NCBI RefSeq assembly: GCF_900110575.1
Contig: NZ_FOEF01000001.1
Location: 186,001 to 250,000, forward strand
Length of the DNA stretch: 64,000 bases
Source: Amycolatopsis saalfeldensis
Lineage (GTDB): Bacteria > Actinomycetota > Actinomycetes > Mycobacteriales > Pseudonocardiaceae
Reading direction: 5' to 3'
A program made the position numbers and the translations under genes. Under the pieces are notes generated by a model. That model was not told the DNA's origin, made no database searches, and worked only from the letters and a program-made list of their open reading frames with translations. Positions within the stretch are counted from its first letter, which is position 1. The number at the start of each line of letters is the position of its first letter. This document shows positions 57,009-64,000 of this stretch, piece after piece.

Positions 57009-57051
57009 AGCACGGCCCTCCTCGCTCGGCAATCGCGAGGAGGGCCGTGCT
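57009..57051. terminator. Perfect 17-bp bidirectional terminator
   Basis: AGCACGGCCCTCCTCGC (57009-57025) pairs perfectly with 57035-57051 across a 9-nt loop. It lies between the stops of convergent genes (peptidase on plus, YbjN-like on minus), so it can serve both. Confidence 0.85.
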
Positions 57052-57063
57052 GCTTGGGACGGA

Positions 57064-57471
57064 TCAGTAGTCGTCGCGCCCGGTGAACTGCTGTTCCAGC
57101 AGCTCGGCCGACCCGGCGACCAGCTCCAGCGGGTCGATGAACTCGTTGATGTCCAGGTTGATCAACGGCAGCGAATGCCGCAGCACCACGTGCTCGCCCA
57201 TCACCACCACCCCGCCGACGACCAGCGTGTTGCCGACCTCGGTGAGCACGGAGAGCAGGTCGACCTCGTCCACGCGCGCGAACGGGGTCGCGATCTGCAC
57301 CCAGTCCTCCCGCTTGTCGAACACCTCGCGGGCGATCACCATGACCTGCGCGCGCCCCTCCGTCTCCGCGTCGTCGCCGAACGACATGCGGATCCGGATC
57401 TCATCCGGATCATCCAGAACCACCCGGTACTCGTGCCTGATGTACCCGACCAGATCGGCCCAGTCCGCCAC
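57064..57471 (-). CDS. YbjN-like hypothetical protein
   Basis: This 135-aa soluble alpha/beta protein contains DWVQIATPFARVDEVDLLSV followed by LTEVGNTLVVGGVVVMGEHV and an LPLINLDINEFIDPLELVAG segment. The order (strand, Asp-Leu-rich helix, Asn, strands, hydrophobic helix) resembles the YbjN/type III chaperone-like fold common in actinobacteria. ATG 57471 opens MADWADLVGYIRHEYRV. It stands alone. The function of such proteins is not known. Confidence 0.72.
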   Translation of the reverse strand: MADWADLVGYIRHEYRVVLDDPDEIRIRMSFGDDAETEGRAQVMVIAREVFDKREDWVQIATPFARVDEVDLLSVLTEVGNTLVVGGVVVMGEHVVLRHSLPLINLDINEFIDPLELVAGSAELLEQQFTGRDDY

Positions 57472-57555
57472 GCGTTTCCTCCCGTTTCGCTTCGTGAACG
57501 ATCAGGGTAGTGAACATCGGGCGGCGGAGAGCGGCAAGCGCCGGTTATGTCCGGG

Positions 57556-58220
57556 TCAAGCGCCGAATCGGGCGACGCAATGCCAAAGCCGCTTCACGGT
57601 CCGGGGATCATGCACGGCCACGGCGCCCCCGACGATCCGGGCGTCGATCACCCCGTCCTCCGCGATCTCCAGCCCGGCTCCGCCGCGTCCTCGGCGAGCC
57701 GCAGCGGGCCGTGGACATGGGCTTCGATGTGGTCGTCCAGGACGTCGGGCTCGGCGCGGCGGGCGAGCCCCAGCAACGGGAAGTGGTCCGCGGTGCCGAA
57801 GTCGGCGGGGTTCGAAACGCTGTCCGGGTAACAGAAAGTGGTCCGCTGCCGGACCGGGTGGTTCAGCCGGAAATGCGCCGACCCGAACCGCACCGAACCG
57901 CCCGCCGGGCGGCGCCGGTAATTCAGCGAGCCGTACTTCGGGCGCGCCGACGGTGGTGCGTCGTCGTACGCGCCGCCGAACAGGCGGTGCTCCCAGCGCC
58001 ACCGGTCGCCACCCGGGTAGGCCGTGAGCCCGCCGTTGCTGGTGCCGGTCTCGAACTGCGAGCGGTACACACCATCGTCGGCCAGGTGGCGCAGCAGCGG
58101 GACCCCGCCGACGAGACGGTCCGGGTGGAAGTGCACCGTGACGCCGAACTCGCCGAGTGGCGGGCCGTGGCTGAGCGATGCCACGTGGGCCAACGCTCGT
58201 AACCAGGGTTCGGTGTCCAC
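57556..58220 (-). pseudogene. Broken DUF3626 gene with internal deletion
   Basis: From GTG 58220 the frame reads a good DUF3626 protein: VTVHFHPDRLVGGVPLLRHL, YRSQFETGTSNGGLTAYPGG, PKYGSLNYRRRPAGGSVRFG and ADHFPLLGLARR, up to EAHVHGPLRLAED near 57690. It then hits a stop at 57648. The expected last part (EIAEDGVIDARIVGGA and VKRLWHCVARFG) continues in a different frame to 57556. About 50 residues between the two pieces are missing compared with relatives, so a deletion removed coding sequence and shifted the frame. Confidence 0.65.
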
Positions 58221-58277
58221 CCCGATCGGAATAGCACGGGCGGCGCGCCGAGGACCCTCCGGCGCGCCGCCCACAGC

Positions 58278-59663
58278 TCAGAGGAGCTTCCACGCCCCCG
58301 TCAACGTCTCGCGCAGAATCTGCTCCATCTCGTCGAATTCCCGCTGCCCGCAGATCAACGGCGGCGAGAGCTGCACCACCGGCTCGGCCCGATCGTCGGC
58401 CCGGCAGTACAGGCCGGCCTCGAACAGCGCGTCCGACAAGTAGCCCCGCAGCACCCGCTCCGACTCGTCCGCGGTGAAGGTCTCCTTGGTGGCCTTGTCC
58501 TTCACCAGCTCGATGCCGTAGAAGAACCCCGCCCCACGGACATCGCCCACGATCGGCAGGTCCAGCAGGCGGTCCAGGGTCCCGCGGAACGCCGATTCCT
58601 GTGCCAGCACGTGCCCGTACAGGTTCTCGCGCTCGAACAGGTCCAGGTTCGCCAGCGCGACCGCACAGGAAACCGGGTGGCCGCCGTAGGTGGAGCCGTG
58701 CATGAACGTCGTGGACCCGTGCAGGAAGGGCTCCATCAGGCGGTCACTGGCCAGCACCGCGCCCAGCGGCGCGTAACCCGAGGTCAGGCCCTTGGCGGTG
58801 GTGATGATGTCCGGCTGGTAGCCGTACCGCTTCGCGGCGAAGTCGTGGCCCAGGCGGCCGAAAGCGCAGATCACCTCGTCGGACACCAGGAGCACGTCGT
58901 GGCGGTCGCAGATTTCGCGGACGCGCTCGAAGTAGCCCGGGGGCGGCACGAAACAGCCGCCCGTGTTCTGCACCGGCTCCAGGAACACCGCCGCGACCGT
59001 GTCGGCGCCCTCGAATTCGATGGCCTGCTCGATCTGGTCCGCGGCCCACCGGCCGTACGCCTCGTAGTCGTCGGCGTGCTCGGGCGCGCGGTAGAAGTTG
59101 GTGTTCGGCACGCGCATCGTGCTCGGCACCAGCGGCTCGAAGTCCGCCTTCGCGCCCGGGATTCCGGTGATGGACAACGCGCCCTGCGAAGTGCCGTGAT
59201 AGGCCAGCGCGCGGCTGATCACCTTGTGCTTCGTGGGCTTGCCGACGAGCTTGAAGTACTGCTTCGCGAGCTTCCACGCCGTCTCGACGGACTCCCCGCC
59301 GCTGACGGTGAAGAAGACGCGGTTCAGGTCACCGGGCGAAGCGGCGGTCAGGCGCTCCGCCAGCTCGATCGCCGACGGGTGCGCGTGGCCCCACAAAGGG
59401 AAGTACGCGAGCTGCTTCGTCTGCCGCGCGGCGGCCTCGGCCAATTCCTCACGGCCGTGCCCGACCTGCACGGCGAACAGGCCGGCCAGCCCGTCGAGGT
59501 AACGCTTGCCGCGCGCGTCCCAGATGTAGGCGCCCTCGCCGCGCACGATCACCGGCACTTCGGCGGACTCGAAGCCGGAGTGGCGGGTGAAGTGCAGCCA
59601 GAGGTTGTCACGGGCGGCGGCGGCCAGGGCCGTCACGTCGGTGGGTTCGGCGGTGGTGCTCAT
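58278..59663 (-). CDS. Class III aminotransferase, GABA/putrescine type
   Basis: This 461-aa PLP-dependent omega-aminotransferase has YLDGLAGLFAVQVGHGREEL, VFFTVSGGESVETAWKLAKQ, the Asp-containing VLLVSDEVICAFGRLG and the PLP Lys in IITTAKGLTSGYAPLGAVLA. It probably transfers the amino group of GABA, putrescine or beta-alanine to pyruvate or 2-oxoglutarate. It lies beside an Lrp regulator, an APC permease and an aminobutyraldehyde-type dehydrogenase, which together suggest polyamine/GABA catabolism. A dyad lies in its promoter region. Confidence 0.9.
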   Translation of the reverse strand: MSTTAEPTDVTALAAAARDNLWLHFTRHSGFESAEVPVIVRGEGAYIWDARGKRYLDGLAGLFAVQVGHGREELAEAAARQTKQLAYFPLWGHAHPSAIELAERLTAASPGDLNRVFFTVSGGESVETAWKLAKQYFKLVGKPTKHKVISRALAYHGTSQGALSITGIPGAKADFEPLVPSTMRVPNTNFYRAPEHADDYEAYGRWAADQIEQAIEFEGADTVAAVFLEPVQNTGGCFVPPPGYFERVREICDRHDVLLVSDEVICAFGRLGHDFAAKRYGYQPDIITTAKGLTSGYAPLGAVLASDRLMEPFLHGSTTFMHGSTYGGHPVSCAVALANLDLFERENLYGHVLAQESAFRGTLDRLLDLPIVGDVRGAGFFYGIELVKDKATKETFTADESERVLRGYLSDALFEAGLYCRADDRAEPVVQLSPPLICGQREFDEMEQILRETLTGAWKLL

Positions 59664-59759
59664 GGCTCCCTCGAAACGGCCTCGGGGCTGCCGGCACGCT
59701 TGGCGCGCACCGGCCGGACCTCTCGGTTATCGCACGAGCAGGCCTACCGTCGCAAGTGG

Positions 59760-59791
59760 ATCGGTTGAAACAAGAGGTTTACACAACCGAT
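59760..59791 (-). promoter_or_regulatory. Dyad in the aminotransferase promoter region
   Basis: ATCGGTTG (59760-59767) and CAACCGAT (59784-59791) are perfectly complementary across 16 nt, in an AT-rich stretch about 97 nt upstream of the aminotransferase start. The position suits an operator for the neighbouring Lrp regulator. Confidence 0.45.
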
Positions 59792-59818
59792 TCAAGGTCA
59801 ATCTGCGTGATCAACCTT

Positions 59819-59832
59819 CGGATTTAGTCGTC
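59819..59832 (+). repeat. Direct repeat CGGATTTAGTCGTC, copy 1
   Basis: This 14-bp sequence occurs again, identically, at 60427-60440. The two copies flank the lrp gene. This copy overlaps the region between the lrp stop and the aminotransferase promoter. It is a candidate shared regulatory element. Confidence 0.55.
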
Positions 59833-59836
59833 ACCC

Positions 59837-60325
59837 TCAGCGCACGCCCCACTGGTACGACTGTTTCCGCAGCTTGAGGTATACGAGCACCTCCGCGTTG
59901 CGCACGCCGGGCAGCGCGCGGATGCGGTTGGACGTCAGGTCGAGCAGCGCTTCGTCGTCGGCGCAGACCGCCTCGCACAGCACGTCGAAGCGGCCGGCGC
60001 ACAGCACCACGTAGTCGATCTCGTTCATCTCGGCGAGCGCGTCGGCGACCGGCTCGAGCGGACCGTCCACATTGATCGCCACCATCGCCTGCCGGAACAG
60101 CCCGACCTGCAAGGGATCCGACACCGCGACGATCTGGATGACCCCGGAGTCCGAGAGCCGCTGCACCCGCTGGCGGACCGCGGCCTCGGACAGCCCGACG
60201 GCCTTGCCGATGGTGGCGTACGCCCGCCGTCCGTCCTCCTGCAGCTGCGCGATGATCTGCTTGGAGAGGTCGTCGATCACCGGCGGCGCCGGCCGGCTCG
60301 GGTTCGGTTCCTGGCTGCTCACCAC
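59837..60325 (-). CDS. Lrp/AsnC-family regulator of the amine catabolic cluster
   Basis: This 162-aa Lrp protein has winged helix IDDLSKQIIAQLQEDGRRAY with recognition helix VGLSEAAVRQRVQRLSDSGV and a RAM domain (AMVAINVDGPLEPVADALAE, then DYVVLCAGRFDVLCEAVCAD). GTG 60325 follows GGAGGGG; a second GTG is adjacent. It sits between the aminotransferase and the divergent permease, the position of a local activator. Two copies of CGGATTTAGTCGTC flank the gene. In actinomycetes similar Lrp genes accompany putrescine/GABA utilisation operons. Confidence 0.9.
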   Translation of the reverse strand: MVSSQEPNPSRPAPPVIDDLSKQIIAQLQEDGRRAYATIGKAVGLSEAAVRQRVQRLSDSGVIQIVAVSDPLQVGLFRQAMVAINVDGPLEPVADALAEMNEIDYVVLCAGRFDVLCEAVCADDEALLDLTSNRIRALPGVRNAEVLVYLKLRKQSYQWGVR

Positions 60326-60426
60326 CGGATCATCCCCTCCCCGGGCGAGCGCGGGCAAACCGGCGGCCACCGCGCCACCCGATTCCGAACCGTCACTGAA
60401 AGCAACCGTCCAGACAGCGCCAACAA

Positions 60427-60440
60427 CGGATTTAGTCGTC
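60427..60440 (+). repeat. Direct repeat CGGATTTAGTCGTC, copy 2
   Basis: This is the second identical 14-bp copy, 608 bp from copy 1 and 10 nt upstream of the TTGACA -35 of the permease promoter. The spacing to the promoter suits an activator site. Confidence 0.55.
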
Positions 60441-60449
60441 TTTGTGGCG

Positions 60450-60478
60450 TTGACAACACTGAATCAGTGCTGTTCCAT
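60450..60478 (+). promoter_or_regulatory. Permease promoter with palindrome in the spacer
   Basis: TTGACA (60450-60455) is followed after 17 nt by TTCCAT, a weak -10. The spacer contains the perfect palindrome CACTGAATCAGTG (60457-60469). The weak -10 plus upstream repeat suggests a promoter that needs activation. Confidence 0.5.
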
Positions 60479-60517
60479 CCGTCGAAACATTCCGCCGCTG
60501 ACGGAGGGACACCGCCC

Positions 60518-62011
60518 ATGCCCCCTACTGAGCCGGTCGTTACTAATCCGACTACAGCCACGGCGGAAACGGGTCCCGACAAGCAAACTGGCTGCGGCCC
60601 GTGTCCGCCTACTTCCGGTCGGATTAGTAACCTGGCCCCCACCGACCCCGGCCTGTCCGGCACCGCGGAAGCCACTGCCGAGCCGCCCGCCCGGCGTGGC
60701 CTCACCCGCTCGATCGGCGTCGGCGGCGGCACGCTGCTGACGCTCAGCTGCGTGACCCCCGCGTCCTCGCTGTTCGTGCTCGTGCCCCCGCTCTTCGCCC
60801 AGCTCGGCACCGGCACCGCGCTGGCCATCGCGCTCGCGGTGCTGCTGTGCGTCGGCATCGCCTTCTGCTACTCCGAACTCGGCACGCTCGTGCCCAGCGC
60901 CGGCGGCGAGTACGCGATGGTGACGATGGTCCTCAACCGCTTCGCCGGCTGGATCACCTTCGTGCTGTCGTTCATCGTGATCCTGGTGGTGCCGCCGATC
61001 ATCGCCATCGGCGTGGCGGACTACGTCGGCGCGATCGTGCACGTCGACCCGTCGGTGGCCGGAGCGGTCGTCATGCTCGCCTCCACCGTGATCGGCCTGC
61101 TGAACCTGCGCTCCAACGCCTGGCTCACCGGGGTCTTCCTCGCGATCGAGGTCGTGGCGATCGTCGTCGTCTCCGTGCTGGGCTTCAGCCATGTCAGCCG
61201 CTCGGCCGCCGTGCTGGTGAGGCCGAGCTTCGACGGCGTCAACGCGATCGGGCTGACGGCGGTGATCGCCGGGCTCGCCGTGGCGCTGTTCGTGGTGCAG
61301 GGCTTCTCCACCGCCGTCTACCTCGCCGAGGAGATGCGCGAGCCGCACAAAACGGTGTCCCGCACGGTGTTCTGGACACTCGGCATCAGCGCGCTGGTGA
61401 TCCTCGTGCCGGTCGTCGCGATCACCCTGGGCCTGCCGGACCTGGGCTCGCTCGGCTCGGTCGACATCACCGCGCTGGTGGTGGGCTGGAGCAATTCGAC
61501 GTTCGGCACGATCATCAGCCTGTGCATCGCGGCGGCGATCGTGAACGCCGTGATCGTGATGGTCATCCAGAACTCGCGGGTGCTCTTCGCCTCCGGCCAC
61601 GACCAGGCCTGGCCCGCGCCGGTCAACCGTCTGCTGAGCGTGGTGAGCGAACGGTTCGGCTCACCGTGGGTCGCGACGCTCGTGGTCGGCCTGTCCGAAG
61701 CGGTGCTGTGCTTCGTCCCGGTGGAGACGCTCAGCGGGGTGACCGGAGTGGCCGTCGTCGCGCTGTACCTGGCAGTCGCGGCGACCGTGCTGGGCGCGCG
61801 CCGCGCGGCGCACCGGAAGCCGCGAGTCTGGCGGATGCCCGGCTGGCCCGTGGTGCCCGTCGTCGTGGTGCTGGCGCTGGCGTACGTGCTCGTCGAGCAG
61901 AGCGCGCTCGACCTCGGCATCACCGCGGCGGTCCTCCTCGTGTCGGGCCTCTACTGGTTCGGCTACCTCCGCCGTCGCGACGATCGCTGGCTCGTCACCG
62001 TGCCGGCCTGA
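60518..62011 (+). CDS. APC-superfamily amino acid/polyamine permease
   Basis: This 497-aa permease has about 12 helices starting after residue 70. The first helix region is GVGGGTLLTLSCVTPASSLF; it also has YSELGTLVPSAGGEYAMVTM and FVVQGFSTAVYLAEEMREPH, all typical of the APC family. It probably imports GABA, putrescine or a related amine. ATG 60518 follows GGAGGGAC. The first 70 residues are a long, unstructured lead that includes a 31-codon segment bounded by 14-bp inverted repeats. The aldehyde dehydrogenase gene follows after 21 nt. Confidence 0.9.
   Translation: MPPTEPVVTNPTTATAETGPDKQTGCGPCPPTSGRISNLAPTDPGLSGTAEATAEPPARRGLTRSIGVGGGTLLTLSCVTPASSLFVLVPPLFAQLGTGTALAIALAVLLCVGIAFCYSELGTLVPSAGGEYAMVTMVLNRFAGWITFVLSFIVILVVPPIIAIGVADYVGAIVHVDPSVAGAVVMLASTVIGLLNLRSNAWLTGVFLAIEVVAIVVVSVLGFSHVSRSAAVLVRPSFDGVNAIGLTAVIAGLAVALFVVQGFSTAVYLAEEMREPHKTVSRTVFWTLGISALVILVPVVAITLGLPDLGSLGSVDITALVVGWSNSTFGTIISLCIAAAIVNAVIVMVIQNSRVLFASGHDQAWPAPVNRLLSVVSERFGSPWVATLVVGLSEAVLCFVPVETLSGVTGVAVVALYLAVAATVLGARRAAHRKPRVWRMPGWPVVPVVVVLALAYVLVEQSALDLGITAAVLLVSGLYWFGYLRRRDDRWLVTVPA
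60539..60631. repeat. 93-bp in-frame segment bounded by perfect 14-bp inverted repeats
   Basis: GTTACTAATCCGAC (60539-60552) and GTCGGATTAGTAAC (60618-60631) are perfect inverted repeats and AT-richer than the gene around them. They bound exactly 31 codons (residues 8-38 of the permease). The arm CGGATTAGTAAC resembles the repeated CGGATTTAGTCGTC element upstream. It could be a miniature inserted element or regulator sites inside the coding sequence. Confidence 0.6.
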
Positions 62012-62032
62012 ACCACCGACAGGAAGGAATCC

Positions 62033-63466
62033 ATGAACAGCAAGCAGGTCTTCCGGAACTTCGTCGCGGGCGAGCACCGCGACGCGACGGACGGGCGCAC
62101 GCTCGACCTCGTCGACCCGGTGACGGGGACGGTGTACGCCACGTCCTCGCTGTCGAGCGAGGCTGATGTCGCCGCCGCCGTCGAAGCCGCGGCCGAGGCG
62201 TTCGAGACCTGGCGCGACACCACGCCGGCCGAGCGGCAGCTCGCGCTGCTGCGGATCGCCGACGCGATGGAGTCGCGGGCCGAGGAGTTCGTCGCGGTCG
62301 AGTCCGCGAACACCGGCAAGCCGCTCGCCGTGACCCGCGAGGAGGAGCTGCCCATGGGCGTCGACCACCTGCGGTTTTTCGCCGGTGCGGCGCGGGTGCT
62401 CGAAGGACGCGCGGCCGGGGAGTACCTGGAGGGGTTCACCTCGTTCATCCGCCGCGAGCCGGTGGGTGTCTGCGCGCAGGTGACGCCGTGGAACTACCCG
62501 CTGCTGATGGCCATCTGGAAGATCGCGCCCGCGCTGGCGGCGGGGAACACGATCGTGCTCAAGCCCTCCGACACCACGCCCGCGTCGACGCTGCTGCTCG
62601 CCGAGATCTGCGGTGAGTTCCTGCCGCCAGGCGTGTTCAACGTCGTCTGCGGTGACCGCGACACCGGCCGCGCGCTGGTGTCGCACCCGCGGCCGGACAT
62701 GGTGGCGATCACCGGCTCGGTCCGCGCCGGCATCGAGGTGGCGGGCGCGGCCGCGGCCGACGTCAAGCGCGTGCACCTGGAACTGGGCGGCAAGGCGCCG
62801 GTGGTGGTGTTCCCGGACGCCGACCTCGCCGCGGCCGCGGCGGCCACGGCCGCGGCGGGCTACTTCAACGCCGGCCAGGACTGCACGGCGGCGACCCGGG
62901 TCCTCGTCCACGAGGACGTGCACGACGAGTTCGTCACGGCGCTCGCCGCGCAGGCCGCCGCGACGAAGACCGGACTGCCGGACGATCCCGGTTCGGCCTA
63001 TGGTCCCCTCAACAACGCGGGCCAGCTCGCGCGGGTGGCGGGTTTCGTCGACCGGCTGCCGGAGCACGCCGTCATCGCCCACGGCGGGGAGCGGCTCGGC
63101 GACCAAGGCTTCTTCTACGCGCCCACGGTGGTCGCCGGCCTCCGCCCCGACGACGAGATCGTCCGCGAAGAGGTGTTCGGCCCCGTGATCACCGTGCAGC
63201 CGTTCACGACCGAAGACGAGGCCGTGCGGCTGGCCAACGCCACCGACTACGGCCCGGCGTCCTCGGTCTGGACCCGCGACCACGCCCGCGCGATGCGCCT
63301 GACCCGCCGGCTGGACTTCGGCTGTGTGTGGGTGAACGCGCACATCCCGATCGTCTCGGAGATGCCGCACGGCGGGTTCAAGAAGTCCGGCTACGGCAAG
63401 GACCTCGGAATGTACGGCTTCGAGGACTACACCCGGGTCAAGCACGTGATGACGGCGCTGGGCTGA
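62033..63466 (+). CDS. Aminobutyraldehyde/betaine-aldehyde-type dehydrogenase
   Basis: This 477-aa aldehyde dehydrogenase has VCAQVTPWNYPLLMAIWKIA, GNTIVLKPSDTTPASTLLLA, the base Glu in VHLELGGKAPVVV and nucleophile Cys in YFNAGQDCTAATRVLV. The WNYPLLMA and DCTAATR forms fit PatD/gamma-aminobutyraldehyde dehydrogenases. With the transaminase and permease it would convert putrescine-derived aldehyde to GABA, or act on a similar amino-aldehyde. ATG 62033 follows AGGAAGG. It ends the plus-strand operon, 19 nt before the convergent rho gene. Confidence 0.9.
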   Translation: MNSKQVFRNFVAGEHRDATDGRTLDLVDPVTGTVYATSSLSSEADVAAAVEAAAEAFETWRDTTPAERQLALLRIADAMESRAEEFVAVESANTGKPLAVTREEELPMGVDHLRFFAGAARVLEGRAAGEYLEGFTSFIRREPVGVCAQVTPWNYPLLMAIWKIAPALAAGNTIVLKPSDTTPASTLLLAEICGEFLPPGVFNVVCGDRDTGRALVSHPRPDMVAITGSVRAGIEVAGAAAADVKRVHLELGGKAPVVVFPDADLAAAAAATAAAGYFNAGQDCTAATRVLVHEDVHDEFVTALAAQAAATKTGLPDDPGSAYGPLNNAGQLARVAGFVDRLPEHAVIAHGGERLGDQGFFYAPTVVAGLRPDDEIVREEVFGPVITVQPFTTEDEAVRLANATDYGPASSVWTRDHARAMRLTRRLDFGCVWVNAHIPIVSEMPHGGFKKSGYGKDLGMYGFEDYTRVKHVMTALG

Positions 63467-63485
63467 CAACCAGCCGAAACGCGCC

Positions 63486-64000
63486 TCAGGCGGCCGCCGG
63501 CATGGGCACGCCGAGTGAAGCGGTGACACGCATGACGAACTCGGCGTTGGAGCGGGTGCTGCGCACCTGGTCGAGGAACTGCTCGGCGGCGCGCTTGGCG
63601 TCCTGTCCGGACAGGGCCCGGCGGACCTCGCCCATCACCGTCAGCTCGGGGCCGGGGACGAGCAGCTCGTCGCGGCGGGTGCCGGAGGCGAACAGGTCGA
63701 CGGCGGGGAACACGCGCTGGTCGGCGAGGACGCGGTCGAGCCGAACCTCGGAGTTGCCGGTGCTCTTCAGCTCCTCGAAGAACACGGTGTCGGCCAGCGA
63801 GCCGGTGCCGACCAGCGCGGTCGCGACGACGGTGAGCGAGCCACCGCCCTCGATGTTCCGGGCGGCGCCGAGGATGCGCTTCATCGGCTGCAGCGCGCCG
63901 GCGTCGACACCCCCGGAGAGGATGCGGCCGGACGGGCGGCTCGCCAGGTTGTAGGCGCGGCCCAGGCGGGTCAGCGAGTCGAGCAGGAGCACGACGTCAC
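63486..64000 (-). CDS. rho: Transcription termination factor Rho, C-terminal part (cut by window edge)
   Basis: About 171 codons of the ATPase domain are visible. VVLLLDSLTRLGRAYN is the Walker B and following helix, SGRILSGGVDAGALQPMKRI contains the Q-loop region, and GSLTVVATALVGTGSLADTV with FFEELKSTGNSEVRLDRVLA is the R-loop and arginine-finger part. The gene continues beyond position 64000, so the RNA-binding domain and Walker A are not seen. Rho is a hexameric RNA helicase that ends transcription. Confidence 0.95.
   Translation of the reverse strand, partial: DVVLLLDSLTRLGRAYNLASRPSGRILSGGVDAGALQPMKRILGAARNIEGGGSLTVVATALVGTGSLADTVFFEELKSTGNSEVRLDRVLADQRVFPAVDLFASGTRRDELLVPGPELTVMGEVRRALSGQDAKRAAEQFLDQVRSTRSNAEFVMRVTASLGVPMPAAA

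Noticed and set aside
1..64000. tRNA or rRNA genes
   Set aside because: No conserved tRNA arm patterns (such as GGTTCGAATCC-like T loops) or rRNA segments were noticed on either strand, although no covariance search could be run.

Overview
The window is a very GC-rich chromosomal segment with strong G/C third-codon bias. It uses GTG starts freely, its operons overlap by ATGA or TGATG, and it carries F420-type enzymes, an acyl-CoA carboxylase epsilon subunit, CsbD with a sigma-B-like promoter, DUF5709, a Rv1733c-like protein and an actinobacterial Rho. This points to an actinomycete, most likely a member of the Pseudonocardiaceae such as Amycolatopsis; the genus is an inference from gene content only. 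No rRNA, tRNA, CRISPR array, integrase or intact insertion sequence was seen.

Layout. 0-9.4 kb: the 3' part of a glycosyltransferase overlapping a sensor kinase/NarL-type regulator pair, a Ddn-like oxidoreductase, a thioesterase II-pccB-accE operon, two hydrolase/acetyltransferase units and an LLM oxidoreductase divergent from a TetR gene. 9.4-17.4 kb: VOC and GNAT proteins, a decayed 53-bp repeat array, an Lrp regulator divergent from a branched-chain 2-oxoacid dehydrogenase operon (E1alpha, E1beta, E2), a TOBE protein and a D-aminoacylase-like amidohydrolase. 17.4-25.9 kb: CsbD, a decayed regulator/monooxygenase locus, a methyltransferase, a sugar kinase, an ECF sigma/anti-sigma pair, a PDZ protease with a repeated proline-rich head, and a roughly 430-bp minisatellite. 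26-34 kb: DUF3800, DUF5709, a broken VanZ gene, AlkA-Ogt alkylation repair, an aldehyde dehydrogenase, a cold-shock protein and a PEP-mutase-like protein. 33.4-38.1 kb: two small TetR circuits with clear operators. 38.3-47.7 kb: orphan proteins, a MerR-thioredoxin operon, an aromatic monooxygenase/MarR/feruloyl-CoA synthetase group, and asparagine synthetase. 47.7-52.5 kb: a tightly coupled branched-chain amino acid ABC operon. 52.7-58.2 kb: two secreted hydrolases, small genes and a broken DUF3626 gene. 58.3-63.5 kb: a GABA/putrescine catabolic cluster (transaminase, Lrp, permease, aldehyde dehydrogenase). The rho gene runs off the right edge.

The strongest non-gene signals are these. An identical 16-bp TetR operator occurs at two promoters and links tetR-def, an alcohol dehydrogenase and a class V aminotransferase. 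Paired TATGAC...GTCATA boxes lie in front of a GNAT-tetR operon. A repeated CGGATTTAGTCGTC element and several dyads surround the GABA-cluster Lrp gene, including a 93-bp inverted-repeat-bounded in-frame segment inside the permease gene. A perfect 16-bp hairpin has the pccB Shine-Dalgarno and AUG in its loop. Three multi-lesion pseudogenes and two tandem-repeat arrays show local decay. Several genes too short for routine ORF calling were recovered, notably accE (59 aa) and a tryptophan-rich 54-aa ORF with an ideal Shine-Dalgarno.
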